The notes below the pieces were generated by a model. The model saw nothing but the letters and a program-made list of their open reading frames with translations. It did no database searches and was not told the origin of the DNA. The translations under genes and the position numbers were made by a program. Positions 42,742 through 50,710 of a DNA stretch of 64,000 bases are shown here, piece after piece (the stretch's first letter is position 1; the number at the start of each line of letters is the position of its first letter). This stretch comes from Microterricola gilva (GTDB taxonomy: Bacteria; Actinomycetota; Actinomycetes; Actinomycetales; Microbacteriaceae): contig NZ_SHLC01000001.1 of NCBI RefSeq assembly GCF_004217495.1, positions 744,001 through 808,000 of the forward strand, given 5' to 3'.

Positions 42742-43542
42742 TCACGCTGGATCGGGACCGAGGAGGCCGGGTGCGGTGAACCGCGTGAGGAACTCCCTGG
42801 TTCGATCCTGTACCGGGTGCTTAAGGATCTGCTGAGAAGGGCCCTGCTCGACGATCTGCCCGCCGTCGAGGAAGACGACGCGGTGCGCGACATCCCGCGC
42901 GAAGGCCATCTCGTGCGTGGCCATCAGAATCGTCGACCCGCCCTCGGCCAGCGTGCGCACGAGCTCGAGCACCTCGCCGACGAGTTCGGGGTCGAGCGCG
43001 CTCGTGATCTCGTCGAGCAGCAGCAGCTCCGGATCGGTGGCGATGGCGCGCACGATGGCGACCCGCTGCTGCTGGCCGCCGGAGAGGCGGTCGGGGAACT
43101 CGCGGGCCTTGTCGGCCAGGCCGACCTGGGCCAGCAGCTCGAGGCCGCGCTGCTCAGCACGCGCCTTGCTCGTGCGCTGCACGGCACGGCTGGCGAGCGT
43201 CACGTTGTCGAGCACGGAGAGGTGCGGGAACAGGTTGTAGTGCTGGAACACGACGCCGATGCGCGCACGCACGGCGTCGAGCTTGACCCGCGGGTCGCTG
43301 ACATCCGTGCCGCCGAGGAACACCTGGCCGTCATCGATCGGTTCGAGTAGATTCGCCGTGCGCAGCAGGGTCGACTTGCCCGAACCGCTTGCACCGATCA
43401 GCGCGACGACCTCGTGCTTGTCGATGTCGAGGTCGATGCCGCGCAGCACCTCGGTGTCGCCGAACGATTTGCGGATGCCGCGCAGGCTGAGCACGGGGCC
43501 CGTGCCGGCGGATGGGTGCTCACTCGACCGGTGCTCGCTCAT
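42742..43542 (-). CDS. Amino-acid ABC transporter ATP-binding protein
   Basis: A 266-residue ABC ATPase of the polar amino acid uptake family (GlnQ/HisP-like). Walker A GASGSGKST, Q-loop FQHYNLFPH, signature LSGGQQQR, Walker B LLLLDEITSALDP, H-loop MATHEMAF. The ATG at 43542 overlaps the stop codon of the permease gene (ATGA); the frame is open further only through the permease gene. With the permease and the lipoprotein encoded next it forms a complete importer. Confidence 0.95.
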   Translation of the reverse strand: MSEHRSSEHPSAGTGPVLSLRGIRKSFGDTEVLRGIDLDIDKHEVVALIGASGSGKSTLLRTANLLEPIDDGQVFLGGTDVSDPRVKLDAVRARIGVVFQHYNLFPHLSVLDNVTLASRAVQRTSKARAEQRGLELLAQVGLADKAREFPDRLSGGQQQRVAIVRAIATDPELLLLDEITSALDPELVGEVLELVRTLAEGGSTILMATHEMAFARDVAHRVVFLDGGQIVEQGPSQQILKHPVQDRTREFLTRFTAPGLLGPDPA

Positions 43543-44408
43543 ACGATGCTCCCCATCTGCTCGCGGCGGCGCATGCGCGCCGTGTACCAGTCCGTCAACC
43601 GGATCATCGGCCAGGCCAGCAGCACGAAGAGCAGCCCGGCCAGCACGTACGGCGTGAAGTTGTAGGTGGCAGCGGTCTCGATCTGGGCGGCACGGACGGC
43701 GTCGATCGCCCCGAGCACCGAGATCAGGCCGACATCCTTCTGCATGGCGACGAAGTCGTTCATGAGCGCCGGCGTCACCTTGCGCACCGCCTGCGGCATC
43801 ACGATCTTGCGCATCGTCTGCCCGTGGCTGAGCCCGAGGGCTCGAGCGGCGAGGCGCTGCGAGGGGTGCACGGCCTCGATGCCGGCCCTGAACACCTCGG
43901 AGACGTACGCCGAATAGGTGAGGATCAGGGCGATCGTGCCCCAGAACTCGCTCGGCATGCGCGGGAAGATGCCGAGCCCCGGGATGCCGAAGCCGACGAG
44001 GTAGAGCACGATGATCAGCGGCATGCCGCGGAACAGATCGGTGTAACCGGTCGCGAGTGCGCGCAGCGGGAAGAAGATCGGCCCGCGCAGGGTGCGCAGC
44101 AGGGCGAGCGCGACGCTGAAGATCAGCACGCCGATCGCGGCGAAGAACAGCACCCGGATGTTGAGCCAGAGGCCCTCGATCACCCGCGGGAACGCCTCGA
44201 TGGCGACATCCAGGTTGAAGAAGCTCTGCTGCACCGCGGTCCAGCCTGGCGTGTTGACGACGAAGACCCACACGAGGATCGCGAACACCAGGGTGCTGGC
44301 GAAGGCGATCGCGACCGATGTGCCGTTCTGGCGTCGCCGGTAGGCCCGTCGCCCGAGCTCGATCTCGCTCGGAACGTGGGCGTCGTTCTCACGCACTGCG
44401 CTGCTCAT
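43539..44408 (-). CDS. Amino-acid ABC transporter permease
   Basis: A 289-residue HisM/GlnP-type permease with five to six membrane helices, the family EAA loop near GIEAVHPSQRLAARALGLSHGQTM, and the start MSSAVRENDAHVPSEIELGRRAYRR as a soluble tail. It works as a homodimer, since only one permease gene is present. It overlaps the ATPase gene by 4 nt and lies 72 nt after the solute-binding lipoprotein gene. Confidence 0.94.
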   Translation of the reverse strand: MSSAVRENDAHVPSEIELGRRAYRRRQNGTSVAIAFASTLVFAILVWVFVVNTPGWTAVQQSFFNLDVAIEAFPRVIEGLWLNIRVLFFAAIGVLIFSVALALLRTLRGPIFFPLRALATGYTDLFRGMPLIIVLYLVGFGIPGLGIFPRMPSEFWGTIALILTYSAYVSEVFRAGIEAVHPSQRLAARALGLSHGQTMRKIVMPQAVRKVTPALMNDFVAMQKDVGLISVLGAIDAVRAAQIETAATYNFTPYVLAGLLFVLLAWPMIRLTDWYTARMRRREQMGSIV

Positions 44409-44480
44409 CGATCTGTTCCCACCGCATCAAACTAGCGGATGCCGGGGGCCGGACCCGCACACGGGCCGGCCGCTGCGGCA

Positions 44481-45329
44481 CTACTGCAGCACGGGCGCCG
44501 AGGCGCCGCTGGCCAGCCACTCGTCGGCCAGGGCGTCGAGCGTGCCGTTCTCGCGCAGCGCGTCGACCGCTGCGGTGACGTCGGCGGTCAGTGCGCTGTC
44601 CTTGGCCAGCACGAGGCCGAACTGGTCTCCCGTGCTGCCCTCGGTCTTCGGCAGCTGCCCGACGATGGAGCCACCGTCGAGCTCGACACCCGTCAGGTAG
44701 AAGGCCGTCGGCAGGTCAACGACGATCGCGTCAACGGTGCCGTTCTGCAGGGCGAGTTTGGCGTCGTCGTTGGTGTTGAACGCCTGGGCGCCCTGCGTCG
44801 GAGCGATCTCGCTCTCGACGGCCTGAAAGCTGGTCGTTCCGGTCTGGGCACCGATGAGGAGGTCCTTCAGCTCGGCGATCGAGGCCGCGCCCTCGGCCGG
44901 GGAGCCGGCGACGGTGATCACGGCCTGCGTTGTCTCGTAGTACGGGCTGGAGAAGTCGACCGTCTGCGCGCGCTCCTCGGTGATCGAGAACTGCTGCAGG
45001 TTGAAGTCGAAGTCCTTCGGGCCCGGCGCGATCGCCTGGTCGAATGTGCTGCGCACCCAGACGACGTCGTCCTTGTCGAATCCGAGCTCGTCGGCGACGG
45101 CGTACGCGACGGCGGCCTCGAAGCCCTCGCCCGACTCAGGAGCGTTGTCGAGCACCCACGGGAAGTAGGCGGGTTCGCCGGTCGCCACCGTCAGCTTGCC
45201 CTCCGCCACGTAGTCGGATGGGGCATCGCTCCCGGCGCTGCCGGCACCTCCGCCGGCGCACGCGGTCAGGGCGAGCAGTGTCGCGGAGGCGGCGACGATC
45301 GACAGGGTGCGGGCGCTGCGTGAGAACAT
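44481..45329 (-). CDS. Amino-acid-binding lipoprotein of the ABC importer
   Basis: A 282-residue solute-binding lipoprotein: signal peptide ending in lipobox LTAC (Cys24), a Gly/Ser linker, then a two-lobe SBP_bac_3 domain starting GKLTVATGEPAYFPW, with FDFNLQQFSITEERA and GTDAIVV-type hinge segments. The ligand is probably a polar or basic amino acid; nothing visible decides which. AGGAGT lies 4-5 nt before the ATG at 45329. It is divergent from the membrane protein at 45430. Confidence 0.93.
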   Translation of the reverse strand: MFSRSARTLSIVAASATLLALTACAGGGAGSAGSDAPSDYVAEGKLTVATGEPAYFPWVLDNAPESGEGFEAAVAYAVADELGFDKDDVVWVRSTFDQAIAPGPKDFDFNLQQFSITEERAQTVDFSSPYYETTQAVITVAGSPAEGAASIAELKDLLIGAQTGTTSFQAVESEIAPTQGAQAFNTNDDAKLALQNGTVDAIVVDLPTAFYLTGVELDGGSIVGQLPKTEGSTGDQFGLVLAKDSALTADVTAAVDALRENGTLDALADEWLASGASAPVLQ

Positions 45330-45416
45330 GAGGACTCCTGACGGGTGCGGAATCTCCATTCTGTCGCCGGCATGGCTGGCAGGAACAGAGGCGCGACGCA
45401 TTTCGACATGCACGGG

Positions 45417-45422
45417 TAGCAT
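45417..45422 (+). promoter_or_regulatory. Leaderless -10 element
   Basis: TAGCAT 7 nt before the ATG at 45430; the other in-frame ATG at 45421 overlaps the hexamer and cannot be used on this transcript. Confidence 0.55.
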
Positions 45423-45429
45423 GGCCAGC

Positions 45430-46815
45430 ATGTCCGATCCCTCCGCGTCACTCCTCGGAGCCGCGGATTCCGATCCGGATCCCGCTCGGGGCTCCAGCCC
45501 GGATTCGCAGCCGCAGCGCGGAGAACCGGTTGGACAGCATGCCGGGCCGCCGGCGGTTGATGACGCCGTGACGCGCGCCGGCCGCGAGGAGCTGCTCCGG
45601 CATCCGCTCACCCTCTGGGCGGCATTCGCGATCGTCCACACGGTGCTGATCCTGCTCTGCCTGCACGCGCCGGGGTGGCCGCTCGGCGACATCGAGGCCG
45701 TCTACAAGCTCTGGGTCGCTCAGTCGGCCAACGGCGGCAGCCAGGTGGGCATCGACGAGCCTTGGGTGTACCCGATCCTCGCCTACATCCCGATGGCGTT
45801 GGCGAATCTGCTCGGGCCGGCGCTCTACGCGCAGGTCTGGCTCGGTCTCGTCACCCTGTTGAACGCCGCGGCGTTCGCCGTGCTCAGCGGCGGGCTGCGC
45901 CCGCGGCGTGCCCGCCCGCGCTGGCGGGTGACCGCCGCGTGGTGGTGGCTCGCGTTCCTGCTGCTGCTCGGCCCGATCGCGCTGGCGCGCATCGATGCCG
46001 TCACCGTGCCGCTGTCGATCATCGCGCTGCTGCTCGTGGCCGGACGCCCTGCGGTCGGCGCTGCCCTGCTGACGATCGCGGCGTGGGTCAAGGTCTGGCC
46101 GGCCGCGCTCGTCGTGGCCCTGCTCGTGGCCTCCCGCGCCCGGCTGCGCGTGCTGCAGAGTGCGGCCGGCGTGTGCATCATCGTGATCGCGGTGAGCATG
46201 GTGCTCGGTGGGGCGGGCTATGTGCTGAGCTTCGTGACCGAGCAGACAGGGCGCGGCCTGCAAATCGAGTCCCCGGTCAGCACCATCTGGATGTGGCAGG
46301 CCGCGATGGGCGTGCCCCATGCCGGTGTCTATTACGACCACGACATCCTCACCTACCAGGTCACCGGTGACGGAACCGCGCTGGCGAGCACGCTGATGAC
46401 GCCGCTCATGGCGATCGCCGCCGCGGTGGTCGTGCTGCTCGGCGCACTGCGGATGCGAGAGGGTGCGCACTTCGCTCGCGTCTTCCCGCCGCTCGCGCTC
46501 GCACTCGTGCTGGTGCTGATCGTCTTCAATAAGGTCGGCTCGCCGCAGTTCATGACCTGGCTGGCCGCGCCGATTGTGCTCGGCCTGATCTACCGGGGTC
46601 GACAGTGGCTGCCGCCGGCCGTGCTCGGCCTCGCGCTGGCCGGGCTCACCCAGCTCATCTACCCCTACCTCTACGGCGAATTGCTCGCGGCGACACCAGC
46701 CATGGTGCTGCTGCTCACCCTGCGCAACCTGTTGCAGATCGTGCTGCTCGGCTGGGCCGTGTATGCACTCGCGCGCTCCCGCGCGCCCCGCCCACACCAC
46801 ACCATCCTGGAGTAA
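45430..46815 (+). CDS. Polytopic membrane protein (possible GT87/DUF2029-like glycosyltransferase)
   Basis: A 461-residue membrane protein with about ten helices after an acidic cytoplasmic tail of some 50 residues. An acidic pair in the first extracytoplasmic loop (DIEAVYKLW) and the long loops are as in GT87/DUF2029 polyprenyl-phosphate mannosyltransferases, but sequence support is modest. No sugar can be named. The start at 45430 rests on the leaderless TAGCAT. It overlaps the ribosome site of the thiamine-binding protein gene. Confidence 0.6.
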   Translation: MSDPSASLLGAADSDPDPARGSSPDSQPQRGEPVGQHAGPPAVDDAVTRAGREELLRHPLTLWAAFAIVHTVLILLCLHAPGWPLGDIEAVYKLWVAQSANGGSQVGIDEPWVYPILAYIPMALANLLGPALYAQVWLGLVTLLNAAAFAVLSGGLRPRRARPRWRVTAAWWWLAFLLLLGPIALARIDAVTVPLSIIALLLVAGRPAVGAALLTIAAWVKVWPAALVVALLVASRARLRVLQSAAGVCIIVIAVSMVLGGAGYVLSFVTEQTGRGLQIESPVSTIWMWQAAMGVPHAGVYYDHDILTYQVTGDGTALASTLMTPLMAIAAAVVVLLGALRMREGAHFARVFPPLALALVLVLIVFNKVGSPQFMTWLAAPIVLGLIYRGRQWLPPAVLGLALAGLTQLIYPYLYGELLAATPAMVLLLTLRNLLQIVLLGWAVYALARSRAPRPHHTILE

Positions 46816-46817
46816 TC

Positions 46818-47135
46818 ATGCTTGTCGCCTTCTCTGTAGCCCCGTCGGGAACCGGTCACGCCGACGGCTCGGTGCACGATGCCGTCGCGGCCGCCGTGCG
46901 CATTGTGCGCGAGTCCGGACTGCCGAACCACACCGGATCGATGTTCACCGAGATCGAGGGGGAGTGGGACGAGGTGTTCGCCGTCGTCAAGAAGGCCACG
47001 GATGCCGTCGCGGCCTACGGATCGCGCGTGTCCCTCGTGCTGAAGGCCGACATCCGGCCCGGCTACTCCGGCGAGATCACCGGCAAGGTCGAGCGGCTCG
47101 AGGCCGCGCTGGAGCGCGGCACCGCGGCCGAGTAG
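46818..47135 (+). CDS. Thiamine-binding protein (MTH1187/YkoF family)
   Basis: A 105-residue protein of the MTH1187/DUF77 family, a ferredoxin-like fold that binds thiamine or hydroxymethylpyrimidine in known members. The pattern VAFSVAPSGTG then DAVAAAVRIVRESGLPNHTGSMFTEIEGEWDEV is typical. GGAG lies 6 nt before the ATG, at the end of the preceding gene, so the two are probably co-translated. A link to transport is not visible. Confidence 0.88.
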   Translation: MLVAFSVAPSGTGHADGSVHDAVAAAVRIVRESGLPNHTGSMFTEIEGEWDEVFAVVKKATDAVAAYGSRVSLVLKADIRPGYSGEITGKVERLEAALERGTAAE

Positions 47136-47183
47136 CCGAGGAGCGCGTCGCCGAGGCTCTGCGGCGGCGGCCGGAAACGCGGT

Positions 47184-47199
47184 ATCGAATCGATTCGAT
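47184..47199. promoter_or_regulatory. 16-bp palindromic operator candidate of the MFS gene
   Basis: ATCGAATCGATTCGAT is a perfect palindrome at the place of the -35 box and spacer of the promoter with -10 TACACT at 47206. A bound dimeric repressor (TetR or MarR size) would block RNA polymerase. No regulator gene lies beside it. Confidence 0.65.
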
Positions 47200-47205
47200 T
47201 CCGCG

Positions 47206-47211
47206 TACACT
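47206..47211 (+). promoter_or_regulatory. Leaderless -10 element of the MFS gene
   Basis: TACACT 6 nt before the GTG at 47218. Confidence 0.6.
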
Positions 47212-47217
47212 GGCTCA

Positions 47218-48510
47218 GTGACCCAGCAGAACTCAGACGCTTTGGCGGCAGACGCCCCCACCCTCTCGCCCGCGCGCGTGCGGTTCGCGCTGCTCGCCCT
47301 CGCCCTCGGCGGCTTCGGCATCGGAGCGACAGAGTTCGTCGCGATGGGGCTGCTGCCGAACTTGGCCGCCGACCTCATCCCCGGCGTCTACGCGAGCGAT
47401 CCGGCCGCCGCCAACGCCCAGGCAGGCTGGCTGATCAGCGCGTACGCCCTCGGTGTCGTCGTCGGTGCCCCGACCATCGCGGCCGCCGCCGCCCGCTGGC
47501 CGCGCAAGAAGTTGCTGCTGGTGCTGTTGACCGCGTTCACGCTGGGCACGCTGGCATCCGCCCTGCTGCCGACCTTTGGCTGGGTGCTCGCCGCCCGCTT
47601 CGTGGCCGCGCTGCCGCACGGCGCCTACTTCGGCATCGCCTCGCTCGTTGCGGCCAGCCTGATGGGCCCGGGCAAGCGCGCCCGCGGCGTCGCCCTGGTG
47701 CTCTCCGGCCTCACCATCTCCAATGTGATCGGCGTCCCGGCGATCACCTGGCTCGGCCAGCTCGCGGGGTGGCGCATCGCGTACATCGCCGTCACCGCGA
47801 TCTTCGCGCTCACCTTCCTGGCCGTGCTGCTCTCGGTGCCGTTCCAGCCGGGCGACAAGACGGCGACGATGCGCAACGAGCTCAAGGCCTTCGGCCGCGC
47901 CCAGGTCTGGTTCGCGCTCGGCATCGGCGCGATCGGATTCGGCGGGCTCTTCGCCGTCTACAGCTACGTGGCCCCGCTGGTCACCGAGGTGACCGGGCTC
48001 GGCGCCTCAGCGGTTCCGCTCGTGCTGATCGTGATCGGGCTCGGCATGACCATCGGCAACTTCGCCGGCGGTTGGGCGGCGGACAAGAGCGTGCGCCGCA
48101 GCATGTTCGGCTTCTACGCGGTCATGCTGGTCGCGCTCCTCGGCCTGGCGCTGACGGCCCAGAACGTCGTCGGCCTGCTCGTGTTCGTCTTCCTCGTCGG
48201 CGGGGCGGCGTCGGCGCTCTCGCCGACCATCCAGACCAGGCTGATGGATGTCGCGCGCGACAGTCAATCGATCGCCGCGGCGCTCAACCACTCCGCGCTG
48301 AACATCGGCAACGCGCTGGGCGCGCTGCTCGGCGGCCTCGCCATCGCCGCGGGCTTCGGCTACGTCGCGCCGGTGTGGATCGGCCTCGGACTCACCGCGC
48401 TCGGGCTCATGATCGCCGTGCTCAGCTTCTCGTGGGACGGCCTGCGCCGCCGCCGCGGCGAGGTGCTCGGCTACGGCACGGAGCTGATCCAGACGGTCAC
48501 CGTCCGCTGA
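47218..48510 (+). CDS. MFS drug-efflux-type transporter (AraJ/Cmx-like)
   Basis: A 430-residue transporter with 12 predicted helices of the DHA1 class (AraJ, Cmx, PbuE-like). The first helix carries GGFGIGATEFVAMGLLPNL, a family motif; the loop between helices 2 and 3 carries RWPRKKLL, and helix 5 contains GPGKRARGVALVLSGLTISNVIGVP (motif C-like). Likely an exporter of drugs or metabolites; substrate unknown. GTG at 47218 is leaderless, and a perfect palindrome sits in its promoter. Confidence 0.85.
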   Translation: MTQQNSDALAADAPTLSPARVRFALLALALGGFGIGATEFVAMGLLPNLAADLIPGVYASDPAAANAQAGWLISAYALGVVVGAPTIAAAAARWPRKKLLLVLLTAFTLGTLASALLPTFGWVLAARFVAALPHGAYFGIASLVAASLMGPGKRARGVALVLSGLTISNVIGVPAITWLGQLAGWRIAYIAVTAIFALTFLAVLLSVPFQPGDKTATMRNELKAFGRAQVWFALGIGAIGFGGLFAVYSYVAPLVTEVTGLGASAVPLVLIVIGLGMTIGNFAGGWAADKSVRRSMFGFYAVMLVALLGLALTAQNVVGLLVFVFLVGGAASALSPTIQTRLMDVARDSQSIAAALNHSALNIGNALGALLGGLAIAAGFGYVAPVWIGLGLTALGLMIAVLSFSWDGLRRRRGEVLGYGTELIQTVTVR

Positions 48511-48542
48511 CCGCTCCGCACCCGGCTGCGCGGACGCGGCGC

Positions 48543-48619
48543 TGCAAGGATAAAGCGGGATTGCAAGGACGCGTTCCCGCCCGGCATCCTCGCAATCGCA
48601 CTATCTCCTTGTAATCCGC
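48543..48619. repeat. Nested inverted repeats between the MFS and response-regulator genes
   Basis: GATTGCAAGGA (48559-48569) pairs with TCCTCGCAATC (48587-48597), one mismatch. The longer GCGGGATTGCAAGGA also pairs with TCCTTGTAATCCGC (48606-48619). TGCAAGGA occurs twice. The gap is between convergent genes and holds a separate terminator at 48661. Confidence 0.6.
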
Positions 48620-48660
48620 CCGGTCTCGAGAGGACCAGCGGAGTGCGGGAAACGCGAAAC

Positions 48661-48689
48661 GGGCGGGTGGCCGAAGCCACCCGCCCATT
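48661..48689. terminator. Terminator between convergent MFS and LuxR genes
   Basis: An 11-bp perfect stem (48661-48671 with 48676-48686), loop CGAA, followed by ATTT. It lies 14 nt from the response-regulator stop codon and can act on either strand. Confidence 0.8.
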
Positions 48690-48702
48690 TCGCATGCACG
48701 AA

Positions 48703-49359
48703 CTAGTCGGTCTGCAGCAGGATTCCGTCCTGGATGGCGCGCTTGCGCAGCGCCACCTTGGTTCCGACGTCGAAGCCGGCGACGCGGTACTTCTCGCGGA
48801 TGCGCTTGAGGTAGGACTTCGCGGTCTCCTCCGAGATGCCGAGCTGGAAGGCGACGGCCTTCACCGGCTCGCCTGCGCCGTAGAGCGCCATGACGCGGCG
48901 CTCCTGGGCGCTGAGGCGCGGGGTGTCGCCGCGGTTGCCCGAGGTCAGCGCGAGGTCGAGCTCCTCCGAGATGTAGGACTCGCCCTTGTTCGCCGCGCGG
49001 ATGGCCTCGACGATCATGTCGGCCTCCTCGGTCTTGACGAGGTAGCCGAGCGCACCGGCGGCGAGTGCCTCACGCACGACGGCCGGCTCGGAGTACGTGC
49101 TCATGAGCACCGTCTTGACGCCCGTCGTCTTCAGCGTTGAAATCTTGAGCGAGATCGGGATGTTGTCTTTGAGGTCGAGGTCGAGCAGCACGACGTCGAC
49201 CGGGAACTGCGGGTGCGAGAGGAGCTCGGGCCACGTCGTCGCCGAGACGACGAGGTTGATGTCATCCGCAGCTCCGCGGATCCATTCGGTGAGGGCTCCG
49301 AGCAGCATCTTGTGGTCGTCGACAAGTGCCAAACGGATCTTGTTGGCCGGGTTTCCCAC
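48703..49359 (-). CDS. NarL/LuxR-type response regulator
   Basis: A 218-residue response regulator. Receiver domain about 8-125 with the acidic pair D14-D15, phospho-acceptor D60 (VVLLDLDL) and the conserved Lys in YLVKTEEAD. The GerE/LuxR helix-turn-helix lies at about 150-205 (RLSAQERRVMALYGAGEPVKAVAFQLGISEETAKSYLKRIREKY). The GTG at 49359 has GGAGG 5 nt upstream. It follows the membrane-partner gene on the same strand and should be its output. The loop after the Asp (DNIPISLKI) lacks the usual Pro-Gly. Confidence 0.92.
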   Translation of the reverse strand: MGNPANKIRLALVDDHKMLLGALTEWIRGAADDINLVVSATTWPELLSHPQFPVDVVLLDLDLKDNIPISLKISTLKTTGVKTVLMSTYSEPAVVREALAAGALGYLVKTEEADMIVEAIRAANKGESYISEELDLALTSGNRGDTPRLSAQERRVMALYGAGEPVKAVAFQLGISEETAKSYLKRIREKYRVAGFDVGTKVALRKRAIQDGILLQTD

Positions 49360-49402
49360 TCATTCCTCCTTGTGCACAGGCACGTCACGGTGCACTGATG
49401 CC

Positions 49403-50710
49403 CTACGCATCCACCGGATTGTCGACCGCACATTCGATCTCCACATGCAGGTCTCCCTTGCGTGTGTACTCCGAATGTGGGCCAACACTAGAGATAGCTT
49501 CCCACGTCGCGGGGTCTACTTTGCGCCGTGGCACACCCGTGGCGTGAAGAAAGATCGGAAAGCGGATCTTTCGATGCGATTGCGGGGTCACCGGGGCCCG
49601 CGGACCGATCTCGATGTGCAACATAACGTCACGTCGCTCGGTGTCGCTGACCAACAGCCAGATGGCGATCAGCATGGCGTCGCGTTGTGCGCGCGAGAGC
49701 AGACCGGCCAGGCTCGCCGGGTCGTCGATCGAGACTGCTGGGGCCAAGAACTCGGACTCGGTGATGGCGTTGTGCAGCCAGGTCTTCTTGCGGCCCTCGA
49801 CGAGGTGGAGCCGTAGCTGCGTGGCCAGCTGCGATGCGGCGCTCGCGGCATCCGGATGCAGAGGAAGCGGGGTCCGCCCCTCAGCGACGTCGTCGAGCAG
49901 CTGTTCCGCGTCGAAGTCGAGGCGAACGAGCTCCTCGGATGCCAGCATGCCGACGGCCAGGCGCGGGGCGTCGACGGCGCTCTTGACGAGCACGAGGTCG
50001 AGTTCGAGCTGCACCATGCGTCGGAACGCGCGCACGACCGAGATGGCGATGAGGGGGAGCCAGACGGCGATCGCCATGGCGACGAGCTCAGGAGCCAGCG
50101 TCAGGATGTCGCTGCGGCCCTCCGCGATGGCCGCGAGCAGCAGCACACCGCCGAGCACGGCCGTTGCGGCCATCACCTCGCGCGTCTCCCGCACGCTCAC
50201 GAGCGGCGTCATCATGACGCCGGCTGCGACGGCGGCCGTGGGGTAGATGCTCTGATCGGCCAGCCCCCACACCGCGGAGAGGTCGAGCAGCACGGCGACG
50301 GCCATGCCGCCGAGTGTCACGGCGAACAGCCACCGCGGCATGACACCGCCGTGCATGGCGACACCGGTGAGGGCGCCGGCCGCCGTGAGCAGCAGCACGA
50401 CCCAGGCCGCGAGGACGAGCAGCGGCGACGGGTACTCGCTCCACTGGTCCACGCTGCGCCAGAGCAGGAACAGCGCCATCACGATGCTGCCGGCGATCAT
50501 GCCGCCCGCGAGATCGCGGCCGCCGAGGCCGCGCTGGTTCGCCCTCGTCGTCGACACTGTGCGCTCTGCGCGGCGGAAGGTGAGCGACGGGTCGCGCTGC
50601 TTGCGTTCGCGCCCGACGATCACGCCGAGGGTGTTCTCCTCGATGCCGCTGCTCGATTCGCCCGTCGTGCCGTGCCGACCGCCGGATGCCGAGCGTCGCC
50701 TGCCGATCAT
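49403..50710 (-). CDS. Membrane protein with degenerate kinase-like tail (two-component partner)
   Basis: A 435-residue protein between a NarL-type kinase gene (4-nt overlap) and its response regulator. After a basic soluble head of 65 residues it has six helices (about 66-84, 92-116, 121-148, 153-171, 180-201, 208-232), then about 200 cytoplasmic residues. This tail includes LRLHLVEGRKKTWLHNAI and an MLHIEIG strand, reminiscent of the ATPase domain of DesK-type kinases, but no H-box, N-box or G-box is visible. It may be a pseudokinase or a sensor subunit that pairs with the kinase (inference). Confidence 0.6.
   Translation of the reverse strand: MIGRRRSASGGRHGTTGESSSGIEENTLGVIVGRERKQRDPSLTFRRAERTVSTTRANQRGLGGRDLAGGMIAGSIVMALFLLWRSVDQWSEYPSPLLVLAAWVVLLLTAAGALTGVAMHGGVMPRWLFAVTLGGMAVAVLLDLSAVWGLADQSIYPTAAVAAGVMMTPLVSVRETREVMAATAVLGGVLLLAAIAEGRSDILTLAPELVAMAIAVWLPLIAISVVRAFRRMVQLELDLVLVKSAVDAPRLAVGMLASEELVRLDFDAEQLLDDVAEGRTPLPLHPDAASAASQLATQLRLHLVEGRKKTWLHNAITESEFLAPAVSIDDPASLAGLLSRAQRDAMLIAIWLLVSDTERRDVMLHIEIGPRAPVTPQSHRKIRFPIFLHATGVPRRKVDPATWEAISSVGPHSEYTRKGDLHVEIECAVDNPVDA

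Noticed and set aside
42742-44271. A long ORF suggesting a fused permease-ATPase
   Set aside because: The first 243 codons are an out-of-frame shadow of the permease gene; the ATPase homology starts at the ATG 43542 that overlaps the permease stop.
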